Below, in pieces: positions 25,555-37,537 of a stretch of 59,341 bases of DNA (position 1 is the stretch's first letter; every line of letters starts with the position of its first letter). The notes below the pieces were generated by a model, which searched no databases, had not been told where the DNA came from, and worked only from the letters and a program-made list of their open reading frames with translations. Source of the DNA: JAXMAO01 sp046350375 (GTDB taxonomy: Bacteria; Planctomycetota; Phycisphaerae; UBA1845; UTPLA1). The DNA lies in assembly GCA_046350375.1 (NCBI GenBank), contig JAXMAO010000013.1, positions 1 through 59,341 on the forward strand, read 5' to 3'. Position numbers and translations under genes: made by a program.

Positions 25555-25633
25555 CAATCCGGCCAGGCCGACCAACGATGGGCGGAGCGATCAACAGCTC
25601 AGTTTGTCAGCATTACGGGTGATTGCCGAGGCG

Positions 25634-25663
25634 TTGAGTCGGCGGGCGGAAAACCGATAGGAT
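25634..25663 (+). promoter_or_regulatory. Candidate promoter of the esterase gene
   Basis: TTGAGT (25634-25639), an 18-bp spacer and TAGGAT (25658-25663) lie 31 bp before the GTG start at 25694. The hexamers are moderate matches to the sigma-70 consensus. Confidence 0.4.
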
Positions 25664-25693
25664 GAAACGGGAAACGCACTCCGGAGATCGCAC

Positions 25694-26869
25694 GTGCGCG
25701 GATCATTCGAGCCAGCCGTCGTCCGCCTCGCCGTCGCGTTCATCACACTTGCCGGCGTTGCCGCTCCGCTGGCCGCCCAGGGGCCGACCTTCAACGACGT
25801 GCCGTTTGCGGTCGTCCCGCGCGACGCGGGAGGAACGGTTACCTTGCTGATGGACATCTACTCGGCGCTGCCCGGGTTCCCCGGTCCGCGGCCGCTGGTG
25901 ATCTGGATTCATGGCGGCGGCTGGCAGGGTGGCACGCAGGATGGCGTTCCGGGCGGCGTGCTGGCGTTGCGGACCTATGGCTACGCGGTCGCCAGCATCA
26001 GCTATCGGCTGAGTGGCGATGCCATCTTTCCGGCGCAGATCTTCGACGTGAAGGGGGCCGTTCGCTACCTGCGGGCCAACGCGGCCACCTACAACCTCGA
26101 TCCCAGCCGCTTCGCGTCGTGGGGATCGTCGGCGGGCGGCCACCTGTCGGCGCTGCTGGCGACCTCGGCGGGCGTCGCGGCGCTCGAAGGCACCACCGGC
26201 GGAAACCCGGCTCTTTCCAGCGCCGTGCAGGTGTGCGTCGACTACTTCGGCCCGACGGATATTCTCAACATGAACCTGGACGTCACCACGCCGCCCGGCA
26301 GCACGCTCGATCACGATTCGCCGGCCTCGCCCGAATCGCACCTGGTCGGCTGGGACGGCACGGGGCAGGGCATCGGCGACATCCGCGCCAACCAGTCCAA
26401 CCCGGCCGCGCCCTACCCCGCTCTGGTCGCGCTCTGCATGCAGGTCAATCCGATCACCTGGCTGCAGCCCGGCGACCCCCCCACGTTCATCGCGCACGGC
26501 CTGGTCGACACGACCGTCCCCATGATGCAAAGCACGCGGCTGGCCAATGCCTTGGTCGCCAACTCCATCGCGGTCGAGTACCACCAGATTCCCGGGGCGG
26601 GCCACGGCGTCGGCTTTCCACCCGAGATCGACGTGGCGGCCCAGTCTTTCATCATGGCGCGGTTCGGCGCGCCGCTGTTGCACGGCGACATGAATTGCGA
26701 CGGCATTCTGAACAACGCCGACGTGGCGCCGTTCGTCCAGCGCCTGGTCCGGCCGACCGCCTACACGGCCCAGCATGTGCTCTGCAACGTGCTCAACGGC
26801 GACATGAACGGCGATGACCGCGTCGACGGCGCCGACGTGGAGCCGTTTGTCGAGGCCCTCGTGCCCTGA
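25694..26869 (+). CDS. Exported alpha/beta-hydrolase (esterase/lipase) with dockerin-like tail
   Basis: 391 residues from GTG 25694, with GGAG about 8 bases upstream. A signal peptide ends near AAPLAAQG. The catalytic domain has the oxyanion motif HGGGW (about 73-77), nucleophile Ser146 in WGSSAGGH, an Asp in HGLVDTTVP and a His in PGAGHGVGF. This is the hormone-sensitive-lipase/BD-FAE type of carboxylesterase. The last 60 residues hold two calcium-loop units, GDMNCDGILNNADVAPF and GDMNGDDRVDGADVEPF, as in type I dockerins. In this lineage such tails are common at the ends of secreted proteins; whether a cohesin partner exists is unknown. Confidence 0.85.
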   Translation: MRGSFEPAVVRLAVAFITLAGVAAPLAAQGPTFNDVPFAVVPRDAGGTVTLLMDIYSALPGFPGPRPLVIWIHGGGWQGGTQDGVPGGVLALRTYGYAVASISYRLSGDAIFPAQIFDVKGAVRYLRANAATYNLDPSRFASWGSSAGGHLSALLATSAGVAALEGTTGGNPALSSAVQVCVDYFGPTDILNMNLDVTTPPGSTLDHDSPASPESHLVGWDGTGQGIGDIRANQSNPAAPYPALVALCMQVNPITWLQPGDPPTFIAHGLVDTTVPMMQSTRLANALVANSIAVEYHQIPGAGHGVGFPPEIDVAAQSFIMARFGAPLLHGDMNCDGILNNADVAPFVQRLVRPTAYTAQHVLCNVLNGDMNGDDRVDGADVEPFVEALVP

Positions 26870-26964
26870 CGCAATCGTCCGCCGTGCAGGCCGGCCTGAC
26901 AAGCCCGCCCGCCGGGGTCGAAAGCGGCTTTCGCAGAGTTGCGTCTGCGGTCAGAATGGCGTCC

Positions 26965-28323
26965 ATGGACATTCGCGAATCGCTGCTGGATTGCATCGGG
27001 AACACGCCGCTGGTCCGCCTGCGGCGCGTCACGGCGGGGCTCAAGTGCACGGTCGTCGCCAAGGTCGAATACCTGAACCCCGGCGGCTCGGTGAAGGACC
27101 GCCCGGCGATCCGCATGCTCGAGGAGGCCGAGAAGGCCGGCGCGCTCAAGCCCGGCGGAACCATCATCGAGCCGACCTCGGGCAACACCGGCGCGGCGCT
27201 GGCGATGGCGGCGGCCATCAAGGGCTATCGCTGCATCCTGGTCATGCCCGACAAGATGGCGCCCGAGAAATTCCAGTTGCTGCGCGGCTATGGGGCCGAG
27301 GTGGTGACCGTGCCGACGGTTGGCGCGAACTCGCCCGAGAGCTACTACAGCGTCGCCAATCGACTGACCGAAGAGATTCACGGCGCGTTTCAGCCCAATC
27401 AGTTCTGCAATCCGAACAACCCCCAGGCCCACTACGACACCACCGGGCCGGAAATCTGGCGGCAGACCGACGGCCAGGTCGACGTCTTCGTCGCCGGCAT
27501 GGGCACCGGCGGCACCATCACCGGCATCGCGCGCTTTCTGAAGGAGAAGAAGCCGCAGTTGCAGGTGATCGGCGCCGACCCGGAAGGCTCGATCTACACG
27601 CCCGGCTCGATGCCCAAGCCGTACCAGGTGGAGGGCATCGGCGAAGACTTCCTCCCGCGGACGATCGACCTCAAGCTCGTCGACCGCGTCATCAACGTGT
27701 CCGACCGCGATGCGTTTCTCATGACGCGCCGGCTGGCCCGCGAAGAAGGGCTGCTGGTCGGCGGATCGTGCGGCTCGGCGACCTGCGCGGCCCTCGAGGT
27801 GGCGCGCGAGCTGCCGGCCGGCAAGCTGGTGGTCGTGCTGCTGCCCGACACCGGCCGGGCCTATCTCAGCAAGGTCTACAACGACGAGTGGATGCAGGCC
27901 CAGGGCTACCTGGCGACGCAGCACAAGGGGCTGACGGTCGGCGACGTGCTCGACAAGAAGGGCGCCCTGCCGGCGATGATCACCATTCAGGCCAGCGAGA
28001 TGGTGATTGCGGCGGTCGAAAAGCTGCGCAAGTACGAAATCTCGCAGTTGCCGGTGGTGAACTACAAGGGAGAGATCATCGGCGGGCTGATGGACACGAC
28101 CGTCATGCAGCTCATCTTCGACCACGTCGACATCTCGAAGAAGCGCGTCGCCGACGTGATGAACCGCAGCTTTCCGCGCCTGGAACGATCGGCCGAGATC
28201 GACCGCGCCTACAAGGCGCTCTCGCTCGGGGCGTCGGCCGTGCTGGTGGTCGACCAGGACAAGCCGGTCGGCGTGCTTACCAAGGCCGACATCATCGGCT
28301 ATCTGAGCGAAGCGACCGGGTAG
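26965..28323 (+). CDS. Cystathionine beta-synthase with tandem CBS domains
   Basis: 452 residues. The N-terminal PLP domain has MDIRESLLDCIGNTPLVRL, the Schiff-base lysine K44 in NPGGSVKDRPA, TSGNTGAALAMA, GTGGTITGIARFL (phosphate loop) and GGSCGSATCA. The last 120 residues form two CBS modules (VGDVLDKKGALPAMITIQAS and VADVMNRSFPRLERSAEID). It joins serine or O-acetylserine with homocysteine, or makes cysteine as an O-acetylserine sulfhydrylase-like enzyme; the CBS pair favours cystathionine beta-synthase. ATG 26965 was preferred for its conserved MDIRES start; ATG 26956 is equally possible. No strong ribosome-binding site is visible. Confidence 0.88.
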   Translation: MDIRESLLDCIGNTPLVRLRRVTAGLKCTVVAKVEYLNPGGSVKDRPAIRMLEEAEKAGALKPGGTIIEPTSGNTGAALAMAAAIKGYRCILVMPDKMAPEKFQLLRGYGAEVVTVPTVGANSPESYYSVANRLTEEIHGAFQPNQFCNPNNPQAHYDTTGPEIWRQTDGQVDVFVAGMGTGGTITGIARFLKEKKPQLQVIGADPEGSIYTPGSMPKPYQVEGIGEDFLPRTIDLKLVDRVINVSDRDAFLMTRRLAREEGLLVGGSCGSATCAALEVARELPAGKLVVVLLPDTGRAYLSKVYNDEWMQAQGYLATQHKGLTVGDVLDKKGALPAMITIQASEMVIAAVEKLRKYEISQLPVVNYKGEIIGGLMDTTVMQLIFDHVDISKKRVADVMNRSFPRLERSAEIDRAYKALSLGASAVLVVDQDKPVGVLTKADIIGYLSEATG

Positions 28324-28423
28324 TGTCTCCGGCCACGTCCCGTTCGCCGATCGAAGCCACCCCGCGCGACGCGGGCGGGCGGCCGGTTCCATCGTGCGCC
28401 GCGCGGCGCCCGGCAAGTCCTGC

Positions 28424-29800
28424 ATGACCGGCGACGCACTGCCCGCGGACGCCGCCTTCGCGCCGCTGCGCCGGCTGGTGGGCGGCCTGACGGCGGCCTG
28501 CATCAGCATCGGCGTGGCGATCGGCTCGGGCATCTTCCGCTCGCCGGGCGAGATCGTTCAGCAGGTCGGCTCGGTTCCGCTGGTCCTCGCCATCTGGATT
28601 GCCGGCGGAGGTTTCACGCTGGCGGCCGGGCTGGTCTGCGCCGAGCTGGCGACGCGCCTGCCGCGCGCCGGCGGCGACTACGCCTTCCTGCGCGCGGCGT
28701 ACGGCGACTTCGTCGCGTTCTTCTTCGGCTGGTCCTACACGGTGTTCATCATCGGCGCCGGCGCGGCGACGATCGCCGTGGCGCTCGGCGAGGCGGCCTG
28801 CGTGCTCTTCTCGCTGCCAGCGTCGCGCGGCCCGTGGATCGGCGTCGGCGCGGTGACGCTGACCGTCGGCATGAACTGCCTCGGCCTGCTGACCGGCGCG
28901 GCGACGCAGAACCTGCTCACGCTGCTCAAGAGCGGCGTGCTGCTGGCGGTGGCGCTGGCGGCCATTGGCTGGGCTTGGCGACACGGCCCGGCGTCCGCCG
29001 GCGCGGACGACTTTCGGCGCTGAGCGCGGCGCGGCGGCTCCGGCTGGGGCATTGCGGTGGCGCTGGGGCTGGCGCTTCAGAACGCCCTGTGGGCCTACGA
29101 CGGCGTCACCGATTCGGTCAAACTGGCCGAGGAGATCCGCGACGTTCGCCGCACGCTCCCGGCGGCACTGATCGGCGCGACCGCGCTGGTGACGGTCATC
29201 TACGTAGTCGTCAACCTCGCCTTCTTCGCGGTGCTTCCGCCGCGCCAGATCGCGGCGTCACAATTCGTCGCGAACGATGTCATGCGGCTTGTCCTGGGCG
29301 ACCGCGCCCAGCGGCTGACCGCCCTGCTGACCGTCCTGCTCTGCGTCGGCTCGCTGGCGTCGACCACGCTGGCGACCGTGCGCGTCACGTTTGCCCTGGG
29401 GCGCGACGGCCTCGGCCCGCGCCGGTTCGGGCGGATGTCGCGCGGGCAGTCGCCGGTCGCGGCGCTGCTGCTGATCGGGGCGATCACTTCCGTGTTCGCG
29501 GTTCGGGGCGGCTTTGAGCGCGTGCTCGGCATCTATACCTTCGCCGCCGCCATCCTCTATTCCCTCGTTTACGTCAGCCTGCTCATCCTGCGACGCCGGA
29601 ACGTGTCGGAGAGCGGCGGCCACTTTCACTGCCCCGCCGGGCGCTGGCTGGTGGCCGGGCTCGTTGCCACGCAGGCCGGCCTGGCGGTGCACGCCGCCTG
29701 GCGGCAGCCCGGCGACATGAAGAACACCCTACTGATCTTCGCGATCATCGCTGCGCTCTGTCCGCGGCCGCGTTATTTTCACTTATCGGTCCCACGTTGA
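28424..29800 (+). CDS. Amino acid permease (APC superfamily), interrupted by an in-frame stop
   Basis: From ATG 28424: LRRLVGGLTAACISIGVAIG then SGIFRSPGEIV, the conserved first helix of APC transporters with the unwound GSGIF motif. About twelve hydrophobic helices are predicted over the full span. A TGA at 29021-29023 interrupts the frame after GADDFRR. The same frame resumes with GGSGWGIAVALGLALQNALW and AYDGVTDSVKLAEE and ends at 29800. A locally shifted frame reads FSALSAA across the stop, so a pair of opposite indels near 29012-29032 could also explain it. The substrate is unknown. The stop codon overlaps the PPDK promoter. Confidence 0.75.
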
Positions 29801-29826
29801 CAGCCGCCGCCGACCCTCGCTAGACT
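29797..29826 (+). promoter_or_regulatory. Promoter of the PPDK gene
   Basis: A perfect -35 TTGACA (29797-29802), an 18-bp spacer and TAGACT (29821-29826). It lies about 95 bp before the PPDK ATG at 29921 and overlaps the end of the upstream permease. Confidence 0.65.
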
Positions 29827-29920
29827 CGCCGCGCTCTGGGCAGCCGCGTTCCGTAGCCGCCGCGACACCAGAATCTAACTCATTGTGCTACAACGACTTC
29901 AAGCTGTGAAGGCAACCGCG

Positions 29921-32740
<2,820 letters not shown>

Positions 32741-32761
32741 TGGGCGCCGCGTCGCATCGCT

Positions 32762-32799
32762 GAAAAAAGAGCGGCCCGGATCGCTGAGATCCGGGCCGC
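32762..32799 (-). terminator. Terminator hairpin between convergent genes
   Basis: GCGGCCCGGATC (32771-32782), loop GCTGA, and GATCCGGGCCGC (32788-32799) form a perfect 12-bp stem. A run of A on the left (32763-32768) gives a U-tract for minus-strand transcripts, so it mainly ends the DUF1264 gene and may also help end PPDK transcription. Confidence 0.82.
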
Positions 32800-32834
32800 G
32801 TTGCTTTCTGCAACGGCGCTGGCCTCGCCGCGCG

Positions 32835-33572
32835 CTACTTCAACATTGTTGGCTCATCTTTCCCGCTGGCCGTGAACTGCCGGCCGAGCTCGTCCATGCT
32901 CTTGGGCGGCGGCAGGCTGGGCACGGCCATGTTCATGGTCTTGCGCCGCTCGCGAATCTGCTTCGTCTCGATGCCGAACTTCGCGTCGCGCTTGGCGACC
33001 AGCTTGTCGTCGATCTGTCCGTCGCCGTTGGCCGACCACATCAGCAGCGGCTCGCCGACCGGATAGGGCGTCGCCGGGTCGCGCCAGGTGTGCCAGGTCT
33101 TGCCCCAGGTGCGAATCAGTCCGGGGAACATGTCGTCGCCTTCCTTGGGCATGTTGGGGGCGACGAGCTGGCCGGAGAGAATCTCGTATGCGTGCGGGTG
33201 CCAGTATTTCTTCTCGGCGTCGGGCAGGCTGCGATAGGCCGCGTCGGTAATGATGTATTCGACGCCCAGCAGCTTGGCGTCGGCCCCGTTGCCGTCGAAG
33301 ACCACGCACTGGTGCACGTCCTTGCCGGCCGGCGAGCAGTAGTGGTGCGCCTCGATCTGGAACTTGGGGTTCTCCTTGGCGATGTGAAACGCGCACAGGT
33401 AGAGGTGAATCTTTTCGAGGCAGCCGGCGTTCTTCATGCCGGCCTGCATTCCGCCGTGCTCGTCGTGCCCCTCGCCCGCGCTCAACGCGGGCAGACTTCC
33501 GGCCAGCGCCGCCGCAAAGACTCCGCCGGCGATGAACGCCGCCACGCCGCGCTGAACTCCCAGACGACTCAT
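32835..33572 (-). CDS. Exported DUF1264 (OBAP-like) protein
   Basis: 245 residues from ATG 33572, with AAAGGAG upstream. A signal peptide (VAAFIAGGVFAAALAGSLPA) leads to a mature part with HLYLCAFHIAKENPKFQIEA, HHYCSPAGKDVHQC, GVEYIITDAAYRSLP, YWHPHAYEILSGQL and WGKTWHTW. These blocks are typical of DUF1264, the family of plant oil-body-associated proteins (OBAP) and bacterial relatives. The molecular role is unknown. Conserved His and Cys residues (HHYCS, KYWHPH) suggest metal or heme binding, which is an inference. It is convergent with the PPDK gene, separated by a strong terminator. Confidence 0.82.
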   Translation of the reverse strand: MSRLGVQRGVAAFIAGGVFAAALAGSLPALSAGEGHDEHGGMQAGMKNAGCLEKIHLYLCAFHIAKENPKFQIEAHHYCSPAGKDVHQCVVFDGNGADAKLLGVEYIITDAAYRSLPDAEKKYWHPHAYEILSGQLVAPNMPKEGDDMFPGLIRTWGKTWHTWRDPATPYPVGEPLLMWSANGDGQIDDKLVAKRDAKFGIETKQIRERRKTMNMAVPSLPPPKSMDELGRQFTASGKDEPTMLK

Positions 33573-33720
33573 TCGACTCGCTCCTTTCGACTCGGAAACT
33601 CGCATCTTCGGCCAAAAGGGCCGTACGCTACTCGCGGCGCGCGCGGCGTGCAAGCGACCGGCACACCGCGCCGCCCTGTCTTGCCGCGCCGCCGCCCGTT
33701 TCCGACCCGCGACGGACTTG

Positions 33721-33726
33721 TATAAT
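33721..33726 (+). promoter_or_regulatory. TATAAT -10 element before murA
   Basis: TATAAT followed by CGCC, 86 bp before the GTG start of murA. No clear -35 is seen. It shares the TATAATCGCC string with the element before rsmA. Confidence 0.4.
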
Positions 33727-33811
33727 CGCCGCCGCGCCGGCCGGACGCTTGGCCGGCGCGCCGCGCTCGAAGCAGGTTTCGACGGCGCGACTCTCGTGGA
33801 AGGAATGTGCG

Positions 33812-35077
33812 GTGGACTACTTCGTCATCAACGGCGGCAATCGCCTGCGCGGGACCATTCCGGTCGGCGGCTCGAAAAACGCCGCTTTGCCCATCATGGC
33901 GGCGGCCATTCTCACCGACGGCGAAACCGTGCTGCGCGGCGTGCCCGAGCTGGCCGACATCGAGCACATGGGCAAGCTGCTGGTGCAGCTGGGCGTGCGC
34001 GTGCAGCGCGACGCCGATGGCGCGCTGCGCCTGCGCGTCGAAGACGAGAGCAACTGTCACGCCGAGTATGAACTGGTCCGCAAGATGCGCGCCAGCGTCT
34101 GCGTGATGGGACCGCTGCTCGGCAAGCGCAGGCAGGTGCAGGTCGCCATGCCGGGCGGCTGCGCCATCGGCGATCGGCCGGTCGACCTGCACGTCGCCGG
34201 CATGCGCACCCTGGGCGCCGAGATGGATCTCATCAGCGGCGACATCTCGCTTCGCGCCAAGCGGCTCAAAGGCACCGAGCTGTTTCTCGGCGGACCGTTC
34301 GGCTCGACCGTGCTCGGCACGGCCAACGTCATGATGGCCGCGGTGCTGGCCGAGGGCACGACCGTCATCGAGTCAGCCGCCTGCGAGCCCGAGGTCATCG
34401 ACCTGGCCGAATACCTCAACCGCTGCGGCGCCCACATCAGCGGCCAGGGAACGCCGCGCGTCGTGATCGAAGGCGTGCCCAGCCTGCACGGCTGCGAACA
34501 CACGATCATCCCCGATCGCATCGAGGCCGGCTCGCTCATGGTCGCTGCCGCCATCACCAACGGCGAGCTCACGCTGAGCAACTGCCGGCTCGATCACCTG
34601 GTCGCCGTCGCCGATCGCCTGCGCGCCATGGGCGTCAACGTCGAACGCAAGGCCGAGGGCATGGTCGTCAGCAGCGCCCGCCGGCTCGAGCCGATCACCA
34701 TCACCACGCAGCCCTATCCCGGCTTCCCCACCGACCTGCAGGCCCAGTTCATGGCCATCCTCTGCCTGGCCGACGGCAACAGCATCATCACCGAGAAGAT
34801 CTTCCCGGACCGCTTCCTGCACGTCGCCGAGTTGAACCGCATGGGCGCGCGGCTGCGGAAGGAGGGTCCGACCGTCATCGTCGAAGGTGTCAAGCGGTTG
34901 GTCGGGGCGCCCGTCATGGCGAGCGACCTGCGCGCCTCGGCGGCGCTGGTGCTGGCGGCGCTGATCGCCAAGGGCAAGACCAAGATCTCGCGCGTCTATC
35001 ACCTCGACCGCGGCTACGAACGGTTCGACGAAAAGCTCAATCGCGTCGGCGCAGACATTCAGCGGCAGGCCGAATGA
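33812..35077 (+). CDS. murA: UDP-N-acetylglucosamine 1-carboxyvinyltransferase
   Basis: 421 residues from GTG 33812, with GAAGGAA upstream. MurA transfers enolpyruvate from PEP to UDP-GlcNAc, the first committed step of peptidoglycan synthesis in the cytoplasm. Seen here: Lys22 in VGGSKNAALPIMAAAIL, the active-site Cys117 in MPGGCAIGDRPVDLH (the fosfomycin target), and late conserved TDLQAQFMAI and ASDLRASAALVLA. Length and motifs are full. A longer reading from 33749 adds a leader without conservation. The stop overlaps the next gene's ATG by 4 bp, so they are probably translated together. A functional MurA indicates a peptidoglycan cell wall. Confidence 0.95.
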   Translation: MDYFVINGGNRLRGTIPVGGSKNAALPIMAAAILTDGETVLRGVPELADIEHMGKLLVQLGVRVQRDADGALRLRVEDESNCHAEYELVRKMRASVCVMGPLLGKRRQVQVAMPGGCAIGDRPVDLHVAGMRTLGAEMDLISGDISLRAKRLKGTELFLGGPFGSTVLGTANVMMAAVLAEGTTVIESAACEPEVIDLAEYLNRCGAHISGQGTPRVVIEGVPSLHGCEHTIIPDRIEAGSLMVAAAITNGELTLSNCRLDHLVAVADRLRAMGVNVERKAEGMVVSSARRLEPITITTQPYPGFPTDLQAQFMAILCLADGNSIITEKIFPDRFLHVAELNRMGARLRKEGPTVIVEGVKRLVGAPVMASDLRASAALVLAALIAKGKTKISRVYHLDRGYERFDEKLNRVGADIQRQAE

Positions 35078-35916
35078 AGTGCGCAAAGTGCGGCTACATG
35101 CTGTTCGGGCTCTCCGAGTGTCGCTGCCCGGAGTGCGGCACGCTCTTCCAGACCACCGACTTCGCCTTCCCGCCGCAGGCCGTTCACTTCCTCTGCCCGC
35201 ACTGCGCCAAGCCCTACTTCGGCACCGACGTGCACGGCCTGCCCAACCCGCGGACCTTCCGCTGCGTCCGCTGCCACCAGATCATCCGCGCCGCGACCAT
35301 GTCCGTCCGCCCGGTGCGCGACGGCGTCGAAGGCGAGCCTCTTCGATTCGGCATCGCCTGGGAACACCTTGGCCGCCGCACCTTCGCCAGCGCCTTCCTG
35401 CAGACCGCCACGCAGGCCGCGCTGCGCCCGGGCGAGTTCTTCCGCATGGCCTACGCCGCCGACCGCAAGGCCGCGCTGGCGTTTTCCGCCGTCGTGGCGA
35501 CGCTCTCCATGCTGCTGCTGATGGCAATCCTGCTGCTGACCAACCGCGCCTACCCCGCGGCCTTGGCGTGGATTCCGACTCGCTTTCTCGCGCCGCGCTT
35601 TCTCATCGGCGCCGTGATCGCCGTCACTGGCCTCTGGACGGTCTGGTGCTGGGTCTATGCCCACGCCGCCGGCATCGTGCTGCTGCTGCTGGGTGTCCGC
35701 GATCTCGACATGGACGCCGTCACAGCCGCGCCCGCATATGCTTCGGCCGTGTTTCCGGCGCTGGCTATGCCGCTGATCGGGCTGCCGTGGTACCTGATCG
35801 TCGTGGCGGCCGGGCTGCGCGAGATGACGCCGTCCTCGAGCGGCCAGGCCTGGACGGCGGCCCTGCTGCCGGTGCTATTGCTGGCAAACGTCTGCATCCT
35901 GGCGGCGATCCTGTGA
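35074..35916 (+). CDS. Zinc-ribbon membrane protein (Yip1-like)
   Basis: 280 residues; the ATG overlaps the murA stop (ATGA). The N-terminal 70 residues hold Cys at 3, 6, 16, 18, 21, 41, 44, 64 and 67 (MKCAKCGYM, RCPECGTLF, FLCPHCAKPYFG, RCVRCHQI), consistent with two or more zinc ribbons. The remainder has a helical cytosolic part (GEFFRMAYAADRKAAL) and five hydrophobic segments, the pattern of Yip1-type membrane domains. The function is unknown. Overlap with murA suggests an envelope-related role, which is an inference. Confidence 0.72.
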   Translation: MKCAKCGYMLFGLSECRCPECGTLFQTTDFAFPPQAVHFLCPHCAKPYFGTDVHGLPNPRTFRCVRCHQIIRAATMSVRPVRDGVEGEPLRFGIAWEHLGRRTFASAFLQTATQAALRPGEFFRMAYAADRKAALAFSAVVATLSMLLLMAILLLTNRAYPAALAWIPTRFLAPRFLIGAVIAVTGLWTVWCWVYAHAAGIVLLLLGVRDLDMDAVTAAPAYASAVFPALAMPLIGLPWYLIVVAAGLREMTPSSSGQAWTAALLPVLLLANVCILAAIL

Positions 35917-35988
35917 ACGGGCGCCGGCCGCGCGAACGGTCCCGCAGATGCGCGCCGTGCGCCGCCCGGACAGGAGGAGAGTGAGCGA

Positions 35989-37422
35989 ATGCCGGCCGTA
36001 TCGATCGCATCGCCGGGCGTCGGCTGGAGCGCGCCGTTCGCGGCGCTGCTGCTGTGCATCGCAATCCTGCCACTGGTTCCGCGGACCGCCCACTGGTGGG
36101 AGCACAACCGCAACAAGCTCCTGCTCGGCGTCCTGCTCGGCCTGCTGACGCTGGCCTACTACGGCTGTCGCGGCCTCGGGACGCCGCTGCACGACCCCAC
36201 CGTCGCCCGCGCCATGCACGCCGTGGGCTTTTCAATCGACGAGGCCCACGGCCACGCCCACACCTCGCCCGGCTGGTCCGCCGCGCTGGGCGCGCTCGGC
36301 AACGCGGCGATGGAATATATCCCGTTCATCCTGCTGCTGTTCAGCCTCTACACCATCTCCGGCGGCATCGCCATCCGCGGCGACCTGCCGGCCCACCCGG
36401 TCACCAATGCAGCGTTTCTTGGCCTCGGCGCGGTGCTCGCCAGCCTAGTCGGCACGACCGGCGCGTCGATGCTGCTCATCCGCCCGCTGCTGCAGACCAA
36501 CAGCGAACGGAAGCACAAGGCCCACACCGTCATTTTCTTCATCTTCCTGGTCAGCAACATCGGCGGATCGCTCCTGCCGATCGGCGACCCGCCGCTGTTT
36601 CTCGGCTTTCTGCGCGGCGTGCCGTTTCTCTGGACGCTGCGCCTCTGGAAGGAATGGGCCTTCGCCGTCGCGGTGCTGCTGCTCGTCTATCTCGTCTTCG
36701 ACACCCTCGCCTATCGGCGCGAACAGCCGATCGCCATCCTGCGCGACGAGACCCAGCGCCAGCGACTGCACGTGCTCGGCGGACTCAACACCCTCTGGCT
36801 GCTGCTGGTGCTGGCGATCGTCGGCTTTGTGACGCCCGGTCAGCGGCTGCCCGGCACGCAGTTCGTCGTGCCGCCGTTCCTGCGCGAGCTGGCGATGCTG
36901 CTGATCGTGCTGATCGCCTGGACGACCACGCCGCGCGGCCTGCGACACGCCACCGGCTTCTCGTTCGCGGCGATGGCCGAGGTCGCGGCGCTGTTTGTCG
37001 GCATCTTCCTCACGATGCAGGTGCCGATCGAGATTCTCAACGCCCGCGGGGCGTCGCTCGGACTGCACGCGCCGTGGCATTTCTTCTGGGCGACCGGCTC
37101 GCTCTCCAGCTTCCTCGACAACGCCCCCACCTACGTCGTCTTCTTCGAAACCGCCAACGCGCTCACTACGCAGCACGTCCCGGGCGAGACGCTTCGTCTG
37201 CTGACCGGCCAGGTCATCCGCCAGGACCACCTGGTCGCCATCTCGCTCGGTGCGGTCTTCATGGGCGCAAACACCTACATCGGCAACGGCCCGAACTTTA
37301 TGGTCAAGTCGATCGCCGAACGCGCCGGCGTCCGAATGCCGAGCTTCTTCGGATACATGCTCTACAGCGGCGCCATCCTCCTGCCGCTCTTCGGCCTGAT
37401 CACCTGGCTCTTTGTGCACTGA
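35989..37422 (+). CDS. Sodium:proton antiporter (CitMHS/NhaD-like)
   Basis: 477 residues with about 12 hydrophobic helices. Family-typical stretches are NAAMEYIPFILLLFSLYTIS, LASLVGTTGASMLLIRPLL, FLVSNIGGSLLPIGDPPLFL, SSFLDNAPTYVVFFE and FMGANTYIGNGPNFMVKSIA. The conserved GTTGAS, NIGG..PIGDPP and DNAPTY blocks mark the ion-transporter superfamily members annotated as sodium:proton antiporters. It would exchange Na+ for H+ across the inner membrane. An AGGAGAG stretch lies about 10 bases before the ATG. It lies 72 bp after the zinc-ribbon gene on the same strand. Confidence 0.85.
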   Translation: MPAVSIASPGVGWSAPFAALLLCIAILPLVPRTAHWWEHNRNKLLLGVLLGLLTLAYYGCRGLGTPLHDPTVARAMHAVGFSIDEAHGHAHTSPGWSAALGALGNAAMEYIPFILLLFSLYTISGGIAIRGDLPAHPVTNAAFLGLGAVLASLVGTTGASMLLIRPLLQTNSERKHKAHTVIFFIFLVSNIGGSLLPIGDPPLFLGFLRGVPFLWTLRLWKEWAFAVAVLLLVYLVFDTLAYRREQPIAILRDETQRQRLHVLGGLNTLWLLLVLAIVGFVTPGQRLPGTQFVVPPFLRELAMLLIVLIAWTTTPRGLRHATGFSFAAMAEVAALFVGIFLTMQVPIEILNARGASLGLHAPWHFFWATGSLSSFLDNAPTYVVFFETANALTTQHVPGETLRLLTGQVIRQDHLVAISLGAVFMGANTYIGNGPNFMVKSIAERAGVRMPSFFGYMLYSGAILLPLFGLITWLFVH

Positions 37423-37537
37423 CCGCCGCGCCGCCGGCCGTTGCCTTGGTCACGTCAAACTGCTCCAATGGCCGGTTTGTCGGCCATTCCCGAGCCAGGC
37501 CGCAGACGCCGCCACAGCGCGGCACCGTGGAGGAATC

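Noticed and set aside
29021..29023. Selenocysteine recoding at the TGA in the permease
   Set aside because: No selenoprotein family match and no reason for selenocysteine in an APC loop; nearby frames suggest indels.
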